A stretch of 54,706 bases of DNA from Acidimicrobiaceae bacterium. Lineage in GTDB: Bacteria; Actinomycetota; Acidimicrobiia; Acidimicrobiales; MedAcidi-G1. The stretch's first letter is position 1; every line of letters starts with the position of its first letter. The position numbers and the translations under genes were made by a program. The DNA is taken from positions 1 to 54,706 of the forward strand of contig PBSS01000043.1 in assembly GCA_002726315.1 (NCBI GenBank). Reading direction: 5' to 3'. Positions 44,081 to 53,333 of the stretch are shown piece after piece. The notes beneath the pieces were generated by a model that was not told the DNA's origin, searched no databases, and was given only the letters and a program-made list of their open reading frames with translations.

Positions 44081-45571
44081 GTGACTAATCCACTTTCCTC
44101 CAGTCGGACCATCGGAGTGGTGGGTACCGGCGTGATAGGTGCAGGCTGGACGGTCCGTGCCTTAGCGCGAGGACATGCGGTTGTTGCCTGGGACCCTGAC
44201 CCTTCAGCAGAACTAAGGCTCAGAGAGTTCATCGGGAGGGCCTGGCCTTCGGCAACCCGGCTGGGCTTGTTCCCCGGAGCTGACCCGGAGAACATTACCT
44301 TTGCACTCTCGGCTGCGGATCTGGCTGGCAGGGTCGACTGGATCCAGGAGAGTGCTCCTGAGCGAGAGGACCTGAAGCGAGATCTGATCAATGAACTGGC
44401 TGCTGTTGCTTCACCTGACACGGTCATTGCGTCAAGTTCTTCGGGTCTCCTGCCATCTCGACTTCAGCAGGGATGTCGCCACCCGGAGCGTGTTGTCATT
44501 GGCCACCCATTTAATCCTGTGTACCTGCTGCCACTGGTGGAGATCGTTTCAGGATCGCAGACCTCTCCGGAGACTGTCGGTGTCGCCTCTGCCCACTATG
44601 ACGACCTGGTAATGCACCCGCTTGTTGTTAATACCGAAATCGAGGGCTACCTGTCAGACCGACTCCAAGAAGCCGTATGGCGTGAGATCCTCCATCTCGT
44701 GAAGGACGGCGTGGCCACCACAGCCCAGTTGGATGACGCGATCACCTACGGGCCAGGTCTGAGATGGGCCGGAATGGGTACGAACCTCACCTTTCACCTA
44801 GCGGGTGGTGAGCAGGGAATGCGACACATGCTCCGACAGTTTGGCCCTGCCCTTGAGTTGCCTTGGACCAAGCTGGTTGCCCCCGAGCTGACTGACGACC
44901 TCATCGAAGCAATGGCTGATGGCTGTCTCGAACAGGCCGACGGTCGCTCAGTTGCAGATCTTGAGGCATTGCGAGACGACTACGTCATCAATGTGATGCG
45001 TGCCCTACGTCCACTCAAGCTTGGGGCGGGACGGCTCGTAGCTGAACGCGAGGCTCGTATCCACTCGGCATCCGCAGTTAGCCCGTGGCGCTCCGGGGAC
45101 TTGGTTGCTGCGCCGTTAGAGCTCTACCGGGCACCCGTCGAGCCTGACTGGGTGGACTACAACGGTCACATGTCAGAGTGGGCATTTCTGACGGCCTTCG
45201 GGTGGGCTTCAGACAAGTTGTTTAGGTACCTGGGTATTGATGAGTTGTACCGGACCTCGGGCCATTCCTTCTTCACTGTCGAGACACACCTGAACAACCT
45301 CCGTGAGGCCTCCTTGGGCGACACCCTTCAGATTGGTACGCAGGTACTTGGTTTCGACGATAAGCGGCTACACATTTTTCACACCATGAGAGACCAAGAG
45401 ACTGGCGAATTGTTGGCGACAACGGAGCAGATGCTGTTGCATGTTGACAATGCCGCCGGGCGGACAGTACCGATTCTTCCCAGGCCGATGGCAGCACTCC
45501 GCTCGGTGGCTACCGCCCATTCGGATCTGCCAGTGCCGCCGCAGGTTGGCCGAGTCATGGCGCTTGGCTGA
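44081..45571 (+). CDS. L-carnitine 3-dehydrogenase fused to a betainyl-CoA thioesterase-like domain
   Basis: Two activities in one 496-residue chain. Residues about 8-320 are a 3-hydroxyacyl-CoA dehydrogenase-like carnitine dehydrogenase, with Rossmann motif GVVGTGVIGAGW, Glu90 in WIQESAPE and catalytic His142 in GHPFNPVYLLPLVEI; it should oxidise carnitine to 3-dehydrocarnitine with NAD+. Residues about 345-480 are a hot-dog 4HBT thioesterase (VDYNGHMSEWAFL), expected to release glycine betaine from betainyl-CoA. The BKACE just upstream supplies the step between them, so the locus encodes carnitine to glycine betaine. The start is GTG at 44081. Confidence 0.9.
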   Translation: MTNPLSSSRTIGVVGTGVIGAGWTVRALARGHAVVAWDPDPSAELRLREFIGRAWPSATRLGLFPGADPENITFALSAADLAGRVDWIQESAPEREDLKRDLINELAAVASPDTVIASSSSGLLPSRLQQGCRHPERVVIGHPFNPVYLLPLVEIVSGSQTSPETVGVASAHYDDLVMHPLVVNTEIEGYLSDRLQEAVWREILHLVKDGVATTAQLDDAITYGPGLRWAGMGTNLTFHLAGGEQGMRHMLRQFGPALELPWTKLVAPELTDDLIEAMADGCLEQADGRSVADLEALRDDYVINVMRALRPLKLGAGRLVAEREARIHSASAVSPWRSGDLVAAPLELYRAPVEPDWVDYNGHMSEWAFLTAFGWASDKLFRYLGIDELYRTSGHSFFTVETHLNNLREASLGDTLQIGTQVLGFDDKRLHIFHTMRDQETGELLATTEQMLLHVDNAAGRTVPILPRPMAALRSVATAHSDLPVPPQVGRVMALG

Positions 45572-45594
45572 AACTACTGACAGGAGGATCGAGG

Positions 45595-46755
45595 ATGGAT
45601 TATTTCCCAACCGAAGAACAGGAGATGATCATCGACACGGTTCGGACCTTCGTGCAGCGCGAACTGGTGCCTCATGAGGACGAGGTCGAACAGTTGGATG
45701 ACGTTCCGTCCGAACTGGTGGAGGAGATCCGTCAGAAGGCCCTGAAAGCTGGCATCTACGCGGCCAACATGCCCGAGGAACTCGGAGGTGGGGGGCTCGA
45801 CAACCTTACGATGGCAATGGTTGACAGGGCTTTCGGATGGACCCAGTACGCATTGCATTACGTGGTTGCACGCCCCTCGAACATTCTCCAGGCCTGCACC
45901 GGAACCCAGGTTGAGGAGTATCTGCTGCCCACCATTCGTGGCGAACGGGTTGACTGCCTGGCGATGAGCGAACCGGATGCCGGATCCGATGTGAGGGGAA
46001 TGGCGTGTCGTGCAGTGCGCGATGGCGACGACTACGTCATTAGTGGAACCAAGCACTTCATCAGCCATGCCGACCTGGCCGACTACACGATTCTGTTCGC
46101 CTCTACCGGTGAAGAGGAGTCGCAACGTGGTCCTCGGAAATTAATTACGGCATTCCTTATGGACCATGACACACCAGGCCTTGAGGTGGTACCTGGGTAC
46201 AGGTGTGTTTCCAACCGTGGCTACCACAACATGATCCTCAACTTTGACGAGGCCCGGGTGCCTGCCTCCAAGGTTCTAGGTGAGGAGAACCGGGGCTTCG
46301 AGGTGGCTAACGAGTGGCTTGGTGCCACACGGCTCCAAGTGGCAGCCATCGCTCTTGGTCGCGCAGATCGCGCGCTATCTGTAGCTCTCGAATGGGCCGC
46401 TACCCGTGAACAATTCGGCCAGAAGATAGGGAAGTTCCAGGGAGTTTCTTTCAAGTTGGCCGACATGAAGACCCAATTACTAGAAGCCGAACTAGTGACC
46501 TACCGTGCTGCTTGGCTCATGGACCGTGGTGAGATGGTTGATGCTGACGCGGCGATGGCAAAGATCTCCGCAACTGAGATGCTGCAGTTCGTTTCAGATG
46601 AGGCAATCCAGATCCTTGGCGGCATGGGACTGATGGATGAACTCCCGCTGGAGCGAATCTGGCGAGATGCGCGGGTGGACCGGATCTGGGATGGCACCAG
46701 TGAGATCCAGCGGCACATCATCAGTCGCGGGATGCTCCGGCCACTCGGGGCCTGA
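45595..46755 (+). CDS. Acyl-CoA dehydrogenase, CaiA-like (gamma-butyrobetainyl-CoA dehydrogenase/crotonobetainyl-CoA reductase)
   Basis: An FAD enzyme of 386 residues expected to interconvert gamma-butyrobetainyl-CoA and crotonobetainyl-CoA, with ETF as partner. Domains follow the ACAD pattern: N-terminal helices, a beta domain with LAMSEPDAGSDVRGM, and a C-terminal helical domain with REQFGQKIGKFQ and QILGGMGLMDELPLERIWRDARV. At the place of the MCAD-type catalytic Glu (YEGTxQIQ) this protein has Asp: RIWDGTSEIQ. No Glu is at the isovaleryl-CoA dehydrogenase-type alternative position either. AGGAGG precedes the ATG. Its neighbours, carnitine dehydrogenase and CaiD, give the substrate assignment. 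Confidence 0.85.
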   Translation: MDYFPTEEQEMIIDTVRTFVQRELVPHEDEVEQLDDVPSELVEEIRQKALKAGIYAANMPEELGGGGLDNLTMAMVDRAFGWTQYALHYVVARPSNILQACTGTQVEEYLLPTIRGERVDCLAMSEPDAGSDVRGMACRAVRDGDDYVISGTKHFISHADLADYTILFASTGEEESQRGPRKLITAFLMDHDTPGLEVVPGYRCVSNRGYHNMILNFDEARVPASKVLGEENRGFEVANEWLGATRLQVAAIALGRADRALSVALEWAATREQFGQKIGKFQGVSFKLADMKTQLLEAELVTYRAAWLMDRGEMVDADAAMAKISATEMLQFVSDEAIQILGGMGLMDELPLERIWRDARVDRIWDGTSEIQRHIISRGMLRPLGA

Positions 46756-46765
46756 TTTGCCCGTC

Positions 46766-48784
46766 ATGGCCACCAGAACTTCGCTGAGTCGCCTGCTGGA
46801 ACCTCGGACACTTGCATTCGTAGGAGGTGATCCGGCAGAGATTGCCATCAAACAGTCCATGGCCCTCGGTTTCAAAGGAGACCTCTGGCCAGTCCACCCC
46901 CACAGGTCCACAATGGCTGGACTTCCTGTGTTTGCCTCCCTTGAAGATCTGCCGGCACCGCCCGATGCGGTACTGGTTGCTGTGAACAGGAATGACACGA
47001 TCGATGTTGTTGGACAGTTAGCGAAGATGGGTGCCGGTGCGGCGATCTGCTACGCGTCCGGCTACTCAGAGGTCGGAGGCGACGGAGTTGGGCTTCAGGA
47101 AGCTCTGGTAGTCGCTGCCAGTGACATGCCTCTCATCGGGCCCAACTGCTACGGCATTATTTCCGCAACTGTCGGAGCCGCGCTGTGGCCCGACCAGCAG
47201 GGGCTTGTTCGGGTCGACAGTGGTGTAGCTCTTGTCACCCAGAGCGGAAACATTGGTCTGAACCTGACGATGCAGGACCGCGCGATGGACATAAGCCACG
47301 TTCTCACGCTTGGTAACCAGGCTGGGCTTGGGGTCGAGGATTGTCTCGAGATGCTGGTGGGCAATCCCTCTGTATCTGGAATCGGCCTCCATGTGGAGGC
47401 ACTAGGTAATGTCGCCAAGTTCGAGACTGGGTGCTACGAGGCCCTGGATAAGGGCATTCCAGTTGTTGTGCTCAAGACTGGTTCGTCGGAACAGGGTGCG
47501 CGCATTGCCGTCTCCCATACTTCTTCTCTTGTCGGGAACGACTCCGCCTACGAGGCCTTGTTTGAGAGGTTGGGTGTTCGCAGGGTTCACTCGATACCCG
47601 AACTCCTGGACACGCTCCTCGTAATGGACCAGATCGGGCCACTTCCAGGTCGGCGGATTGTGAGCCTGAGTTGTTCAGGAGGCGAGGCCTCGGTGGTTGC
47701 CGACAGTTCGGAGGCCCTTAATCTGGAATTTCCGGTGTTCGAAACGACCCATGCCAGCCGAATCGCCGACACGCTCACGGAGTTGGTGACGGTGTCAAAT
47801 CCACTCGACTACCACACGTTCATCTGGGGTGACCAGACTCGTATGGCAACGTGCTTCACCGAGGTCATGGATGGGCCTGTTGATGCGGCAATATTGGTGC
47901 TGGATTTCCCGAGAGATGACCTTGACGGTTCGGGTTGGTGGCCCACACTGCGGGCCTTTGTGGGCTCAGCCCAGCAGACTGGTACACCGGGAGTGGTGGC
48001 ATCGTCTATGGCTGAAAACATGCCAGCCGAGGCTGAGGAGTTTGCCGCTGCGGCAGGCCAGGTCGCTGTTCGCGGGATCAAATCAGCACTGTCAGGCCTT
48101 GAGGCGGCAGCCTGGTGGGGTGGTTGTCGTCGTTCCCCACCGATCGACTGGGCTGGGGGCCTGCTGTCCCCATCGGTGGCCATTACTGAACATGAGGCAA
48201 AGGCCCTTTTAGCAGAGGTCGGAATCCGGGTTCCAACTCACGAGTTAGTCGATGCCGATGCAGCAGGACGTGCAGCAGAGCGGATCGGCTGGCCTGTCGT
48301 GGTCAAGTGCTCCGGGGACTCCCACAAAACCGAGTCAGGTGGAGTGGTTCTCGATCTGGTCGACACAACGTCTGTTCAGGAAGTAGCAGATCAGATGGGT
48401 GGGCAGGTACTCATCGAGCAGCAGATCGACGGCACTCTGGTTGAGATGCTGGTGGCCCTGCGCAGGGAGCCACCCGTCGGATGGCTGCTCACACTCGGTA
48501 TAGGTGGGATCCTGGTTGAGGTGATGGCTGATACGCGGAGCATATTGATGCCCGCAACGGCGGTTGACATCGTTGCCGCTCTTGAAGGTCTGGCTGTCTG
48601 GCCGATGCTGACGGGGCATAGAGGGCGGCGAACCGCTGACCTAGATGCGATCATCGGGGTTGTGGATTCCCTGCGCAGCCTTGTCCTGGACCGACCTGAT
48701 CTGGTCGAGGTGGAGATCAACCCCCTGCTCGTCTTGGCGGATGGTGTCGTTGCCGTCGATGCCTTGATCACCGTAGAGGCATAG
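46766..48784 (+). CDS. ADP-forming acyl-CoA synthetase (acetate-CoA ligase-like)
   Basis: Activates a carboxylic acid with CoA and ATP, giving ADP; in this cluster probably gamma-butyrobetaine or crotonobetaine. The 672-residue chain has the fused NDP-forming order: CoA-binding domain (about 5-135, LAFVGGDPAEIAIKQ and IGPNCYG), ligase domain with phospho-His251 in AVSHTSSLVG, and a C-terminal ATP-grasp domain from about 470 (ITEHEAKALLAEVGI, VVKCSGDSHKTESGGVVLDL). The frame runs back to 46637 inside the dehydrogenase; ATG 46766, 10 nt after that stop, matches the family's N-terminus. It would replace the AMP-forming CaiC or CoA-transferase CaiB used elsewhere. Confidence 0.87.
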   Translation: MATRTSLSRLLEPRTLAFVGGDPAEIAIKQSMALGFKGDLWPVHPHRSTMAGLPVFASLEDLPAPPDAVLVAVNRNDTIDVVGQLAKMGAGAAICYASGYSEVGGDGVGLQEALVVAASDMPLIGPNCYGIISATVGAALWPDQQGLVRVDSGVALVTQSGNIGLNLTMQDRAMDISHVLTLGNQAGLGVEDCLEMLVGNPSVSGIGLHVEALGNVAKFETGCYEALDKGIPVVVLKTGSSEQGARIAVSHTSSLVGNDSAYEALFERLGVRRVHSIPELLDTLLVMDQIGPLPGRRIVSLSCSGGEASVVADSSEALNLEFPVFETTHASRIADTLTELVTVSNPLDYHTFIWGDQTRMATCFTEVMDGPVDAAILVLDFPRDDLDGSGWWPTLRAFVGSAQQTGTPGVVASSMAENMPAEAEEFAAAAGQVAVRGIKSALSGLEAAAWWGGCRRSPPIDWAGGLLSPSVAITEHEAKALLAEVGIRVPTHELVDADAAGRAAERIGWPVVVKCSGDSHKTESGGVVLDLVDTTSVQEVADQMGGQVLIEQQIDGTLVEMLVALRREPPVGWLLTLGIGGILVEVMADTRSILMPATAVDIVAALEGLAVWPMLTGHRGRRTADLDAIIGVVDSLRSLVLDRPDLVEVEINPLLVLADGVVAVDALITVEA

Positions 48785-48786
48785 AT

Positions 48787-49569
48787 GTGACCAAGTTCAT
48801 TCAGACAAGTGTCAATGGGGCCATCCTTGAGGTCACCCTGGATCGCCCACGAGCTAATGCAATCGATGCTGAAACCAGTAGGGGGTTGGGTCGGGTTTTC
48901 GCCAAGTTTCGTGACGATCCGGATCTGAGGGTTGCCATATTCACCAGTGCCGGTGAGAGGTTCTTCTCAGCTGGTTGGGACCTCCATGCAGCAGCCGAAG
49001 GTGAGGAATTTGAGGCGGACTACGGGGAAGGTGGATTTGGTGGCTTTACTGAGTTGCCCGAGCGCAACAAGCCCGTGATCTGCGCGGTCAACGGCTCTGC
49101 AGTGGGTGGAGGGTTTGAGATCGCACTTGCCTCCGAACTCATCGTGGCGGCCGAGCATGCCGAGTTCTTTCTCCCTGAGACCAGTCTCGGGCTGATCCCC
49201 GACGCTGGGGTGTTGCGGCTCCCCAGGATTCTTCCTCCAGTGGTTGCCAACGAGGTGCTCTATGCGGGAAGGCGTCTAGGTGCTGCCGAGGCGATGCACT
49301 GGGGTCTTGTGAACGCTGTTGCCCCGGCTGGCCAGTTGCTGCAGGTGGCACGAGATCTTGCTGAACGGGTCGTGTCAGCGGCACCACTCGCTGTTGAGGC
49401 GGCGATGTCCGCTACCCGTGAAACCGGACAACTCGCGCTCCGGGAGGCGTTTGGGCTATTGAGGTCGGGAGGGTTGGAGGCATACGAGCGAATGCTTGTC
49501 TCAGAGGACGCCCAGGAAGGCCCCAGGGCGTTCACTGAAAAGCGCGATCCTGTCTGGAAGGGTCGCTGA
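48787..49569 (+). CDS. caiD: Carnitinyl-CoA dehydratase / crotonobetainyl-CoA hydratase
   Basis: A crotonase-fold enzyme of 260 residues that adds water to crotonobetainyl-CoA to give carnitinyl-CoA. The oxyanion-hole stretches are FTSAGERFFSAGWDL and NGSAVGGGFEIALASELIVAAEHAEFFLPE. The region LGLIPDAGVLRLPRILPP and the C-terminal EKRDPVWKGR match my recollection of E. coli CaiD closely, which raises confidence above a generic enoyl-CoA hydratase call. The GTG start lies 2 nt after the synthetase stop. With the dehydrogenase, synthetase and carnitine dehydrogenase it completes gamma-butyrobetaine to carnitine. Confidence 0.88.
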   Translation: MTKFIQTSVNGAILEVTLDRPRANAIDAETSRGLGRVFAKFRDDPDLRVAIFTSAGERFFSAGWDLHAAAEGEEFEADYGEGGFGGFTELPERNKPVICAVNGSAVGGGFEIALASELIVAAEHAEFFLPETSLGLIPDAGVLRLPRILPPVVANEVLYAGRRLGAAEAMHWGLVNAVAPAGQLLQVARDLAERVVSAAPLAVEAAMSATRETGQLALREAFGLLRSGGLEAYERMLVSEDAQEGPRAFTEKRDPVWKGR

Positions 49570-49651
49570 ACGGCGAACGCTTGTAAGGCCGGTGCGGTAG
49601 GTTTTCGCCGACTTCAGCGACGGGTACCGATTTCATGCGATTGGAGAGTCG

Positions 49652-51550
49652 ATGAACCAGCGTCTGACAGCGCCGATGGTGCGGGAGAACGGAGTGCTTC
49701 GCGAGGCCACCTGGGACGAGGCTCTTGACCGGGCCGCCCTGGGATTCCGGTCCGTGGTCGATGCACACGGTCCGATGGCGTTCGGAATGTTCAGCTGCTC
49801 TAAGGCTACTAACGAGGTCAACTACGCCGCCCAGAAGTTCACCCGTACAGTCATCGGTTCTAACAACATCGATAGCTGCAATCGAACTTGACACGCGCCT
49901 AGCGTCGTCGGTCTGGCGACGGTCTTCGGAGCAGGAGGTGGAACTTCCGCGTACGCAGAGATAGAGGAGACCGATGCAATCGTCTTGTGGGGGTCTAATG
50001 CCCGTGCTGCCCATCCGATCTTTTTCCACCACCTTCTCAAGGGGGTTGACGCCGGCGCCCGGATGTGGACTGTGGATCCGCGCCGGACCACCTCTGCCAG
50101 ATTTGCTGACATGTGGTTGGGCCTTAACGTTGGAACTGACATAGCACTTGCCAATGGCGTGGGTCGGGAGATAATTCATGCCGGCCTTGTCAATACCGAG
50201 TTTGTGGAGAATGCAACCGAGGGCTACGAGGGCTTCGCCGCCCATGTGGAGCCCTGGACCCTTGGAAGAACGGCCGGGGTCACCGGTGTGCCTGCGGAAG
50301 CAATCCGCGACCTTGCCCACGGCTACGCAAGCGCCTCTACCGCACAACTCATTTGGACGCTGGGCATCACCGAGCACCACACTGCTGTCGACAATGTTCT
50401 GGCCCTTTGCAACCTCGCCCTATTGACCGGTCATGTCGGACGTTGGGGGTCGGGTCTGGTTCCTCTCAGGGGCCAAAACAACGTCCAGGGCGGTGGAGAC
50501 ATGGGAGCCTTACCGAACAAGTTGCCTGGGTTCCAAGACGTGGCAGATGACGATGCGCGGACCCGGCTTGAGGGGGTGTGGCAGGCCACAATTCCAGCAG
50601 AACCGGGCTGGCATCTGACTCAGATGTTTGAGGCAATGGAAAGTGACGACCTGAAGGCGGTGTGGGTCATCGGGGAGAACCCCGCTGACTCTGAGGCTGA
50701 TGCTAACCATGCAAGGGAGATGCTCGGCCACCTGCAACATCTGGTTGTTCAGGACGTGTTCATGACTAGGACAGCCGAGATGGCGGACGTGGTCTTGCCT
50801 GCAGCGCTTGGGTGGGTCGAGTCTGATGGAACGGTCACATCCAGCGAACGCCGGGTGCAGCGCACTCGGGCTGCTGTCACTCCACCAGGTGAGGCTCGTC
50901 AGGAGATTGATGTAATAGCCGAGATGGCAGAGCGAATGGGGGCCAAATGGGGTCGACCGACAGCCGAAGAACTCTGGGATGAACTGAGGTCGGTTTCACC
51001 CATGCACGGTGGGATGTCGTGGCAGCGACTGGAAGCCGAGGGCGGCATCCAGTGGCCGTGTCCTGACGAAGACCATCCGGGCACACCGTTCCTACACGGG
51101 CGCCTGTGGAAACGACCAATCGATGGTAGACGGGCTCCGTTCTCCTGTGTTGATGACCACCCGCCGGTGGATCAGTTAACAGATGAGTTCCCTCTGCGTC
51201 TTACGACAGGGCGCGTTCTCGACTCTTACAACACCGGTGTCCAATCCGGGAAGTTCAACTCGCCGATCCGTTCTGGTGACGCACTGGAACTCTCCACTGA
51301 TGATGCCAGATCACTTGGTTTGGTTCGAGGGGACAGGGCCCTGGTTTCTTCGCGGCGGGGTTCAATCGAGATGACTGTGGCAGTTGATCCTGACCTTCCA
51401 GTGGGTCTGGCATTCACTACGTTCCACTTTCCGGAGATTGCTGATGTGAACCAGTTGACTAGCGATGCTTGGGACACAAGTTCGGGTACGTCCGAGTTCA
51501 AGGCGGCCGCGATCCGCGTGGAGAAACTAGAGGTGGCTCCAAATGCCTGA
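49652..51550 (+). CDS. fdhA: Selenocysteine-containing formate dehydrogenase, catalytic (molybdopterin) subunit
   Basis: Oxidises formate to CO2 at a Mo/W-bis-MGD centre. The reading frame is interrupted only by TGA 49889-49891, codon 80, in the context NNIDSCNRT-UGA-HAPSVVGLAT, which is where FDHs carry Sec or Cys followed by His. A SECIS hairpin follows, so the UGA is read as selenocysteine and the true product is 632 residues. Later motifs (WGSNARAAHP, DPRRTTSARFADMWLGLNVGTD, GQNNVQGGGDMGALP, WVIGENPADSEAD, TTGRVLDSYNTG) are typical of the family. The N-terminal Fe4S4 domain is absent and is instead encoded at 53330. GGAG at 49643-49646 supports the ATG; the stop overlaps the next gene by 8 nt. 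Confidence 0.92.
49889..49921 (+). promoter_or_regulatory. UGA selenocysteine codon with bacterial SECIS hairpin
   Basis: After the in-frame UGA (49889-49891), CGTCGTC (903-909 of 49xxx) pairs with GGCGACG (49915-49921) as a 7-bp stem closing the loop GGTCT (49910-49914). The GGUC loop begins 19 nt after the UGA, the same distance as I recall for E. coli fdhF, and the loop sequence is that recognised by SelB. This element recodes UGA during translation of fdhA. Confidence 0.92.
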
Positions 51551-53333
51551 TCTCCGATTCGGGACGACGATTCCGACCTCCGAGGAAGTAGCTGCAGTTG
51601 AAGAAGTGGTTGTCGGGGCTGGCCCGGCAACTGTGAACATCAGTGAACGCCTAGTGCTGGGAGGCCGGAGTCGTGCTGTTGCACGACGCAACCTATTGCT
51701 TCCTTCTTTGCATGCCCTTCAGCGGGCTGTCGGTTGGATCAGCCCCGGGGGACTCGACCATGTGTGCCGGGTGTTGGAGATCTCACCAGCTGATGCCTAT
51801 GGCGTGGCGACCTTCTACCACTTGTTCAACCACTGTGAACCTGTGGCCGACTCCACCGTCCATGTTTGCGATGACATTGTCTGCCGCAGCGTTGGAGCGG
51901 CCGATCTGATCAAAGATCTGTGTAGTGCTGGCCACCATGTGCGGCCCAGCCCGTGTCTTGGACAGTGTGAGCGTGGTCCAGCCGTTCTGGTCCAGCGAAC
52001 TGTTGTCGAAGATCAGTCAGTCGCCCCTGCAAAGTTGGCTGATGTTGAAGCTGCGATCGGATCGGGCAACTCGTCGTCGTCGGTAGCTGTGCCACAGGCA
52101 GGATCAGGTGACCTCCGCCTTTTGGCACGAGTTGGGGTCGTTGACCCTGGGAGCCTTGACGACTATCGGGCATACGACGGCTACTTGGCTCTGGATGCAG
52201 CTGTGGCGATGGGTCCAGACAGGGTAATCAGAGAACTGACAGCCTCGGGCCTCTCCGGTAGGGGCGGGGCTGCCTTTCCGACCGGAGTGAAATGGAAGGC
52301 GGTGGCGGATCAGGTGGGTCGGCCGAAGCACGTTGTCTGCAATGCCGATGAGTCCGAACCGGGAACGTTTAAGGATCGGACCCTCATGGAGGGTGATCCG
52401 TTCTCGGTTGTCGAAGCCATGACCATCGCGGGACTGGCAGTAGGTGCGAAACAAGGGTGGATTTACCTACGTGGTGAATACCCGGTTGCCGCTGACCGTT
52501 TGAGGGTGGCAATTGATATTGCCAGAGGTGCGGGCTTCTTGGGCGAGGATGTTGCAGGTTCCGGACACCGGTTCGACATTGAGTTGCGGAGGGGGGCCGG
52601 TGCGTATGTCTGTGGTGAGGAGACAGCCCTTTTCAACTCCATCGAGGGATATAGGGGAGAGCCTAGGAACAAGCCCCCTTTCCCTACGATCCACGGATTG
52701 TTCGGAGAGCCGACGGCAATCAACAACGTTGAGACCCTCGTGAATGTTCTGCCCATAGTCAAAGATGGTGCCTCCACCTATGTGGCGTTGGGAACTGAGT
52801 ACTCCCCGGGCACACGCCTATTCTGTGTGAGCGGCCGGGTTGCTTCGCCAGGGACCTATGAGCATGTGTTTGGTGTCACCTTGGGAGACGTGATCGCCGC
52901 AGCGGGAGGCCTTGCTAGGGAAAGTGGGCTTCGCGCGGTACTGCTGGGTGGAGCGGCTGGTTCGTTTGTGGGGCCAGAAGATATGGGCCTTCCACTCACC
53001 CTTGAGGCAACCCGAGAGGCAGGGCTATCACTGGGCTCCGGGGTAGTGATGGTCTTCGACGAGGACGACGACATAGTCGACACCGTGGGTCGGATAGCAG
53101 AATTTTTCAGAAATGAATCCTGTGGCCAGTGCGTGCCGTGTCGTGTGGGAACCGTGCGACAGGAGGAGGTACTCGTAAGGCTCCGAAGGGGAGGGTCGCT
53201 CCAGGACGAGAGGGGCCTTCTGGATGACCTTGGATCGGTGATGCGCGATGCCTCTATCTGTGGACTGGGCCAGATGGCGTCGGGAGCTGTCCACTCGGCT
53301 TTCAACCTGGGCCTGTTGGGTAGTGCCCCGTGA
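51543..53333 (+). CDS. NuoE-NuoF fusion: NAD-reducing subunit of formate dehydrogenase
   Basis: The diaphorase half of an NAD-dependent FDH, 596 residues. The N-terminal NuoE-like part (about 25-155) has thioredoxin-like [2Fe-2S] ligands Cys109, Cys114, Cys138 and Cys142. The NuoF-like part (about 200-590) has the NADH/FMN motifs GRGGAAFPTGVKW and NADESEPGTFKDR, then AYVCGEETALFNSIEG, and [4Fe-4S] ligands Cys527, Cys530, Cys533 and Cys573 in SCGQCVPC and ICGLG. Together it should pass electrons from the iron-sulfur subunit to NAD+. The ATG overlaps the fdhA stop by 8 nt, and the stop overlaps the next gene by 4 nt. Confidence 0.93.
   Translation: MPDLRFGTTIPTSEEVAAVEEVVVGAGPATVNISERLVLGGRSRAVARRNLLLPSLHALQRAVGWISPGGLDHVCRVLEISPADAYGVATFYHLFNHCEPVADSTVHVCDDIVCRSVGAADLIKDLCSAGHHVRPSPCLGQCERGPAVLVQRTVVEDQSVAPAKLADVEAAIGSGNSSSSVAVPQAGSGDLRLLARVGVVDPGSLDDYRAYDGYLALDAAVAMGPDRVIRELTASGLSGRGGAAFPTGVKWKAVADQVGRPKHVVCNADESEPGTFKDRTLMEGDPFSVVEAMTIAGLAVGAKQGWIYLRGEYPVAADRLRVAIDIARGAGFLGEDVAGSGHRFDIELRRGAGAYVCGEETALFNSIEGYRGEPRNKPPFPTIHGLFGEPTAINNVETLVNVLPIVKDGASTYVALGTEYSPGTRLFCVSGRVASPGTYEHVFGVTLGDVIAAAGGLARESGLRAVLLGGAAGSFVGPEDMGLPLTLEATREAGLSLGSGVVMVFDEDDDIVDTVGRIAEFFRNESCGQCVPCRVGTVRQEEVLVRLRRGGSLQDERGLLDDLGSVMRDASICGLGQMASGAVHSAFNLGLLGSAP

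Noticed and set aside
46637-46765. Upstream extension of the acyl-CoA synthetase inside the acyl-CoA dehydrogenase gene
   Set aside because: The first 43 codons overlap the dehydrogenase and do not resemble the family; the ATG at 46766 gives the expected N-terminus.
49889-49891. UGA as a disabling nonsense mutation making fdhA a pseudogene
   Set aside because: The frame is otherwise intact for 632 residues, the UGA falls exactly at the Sec/Cys site with the conserved His after it, and a SECIS hairpin with GGTC loop follows at the right distance.
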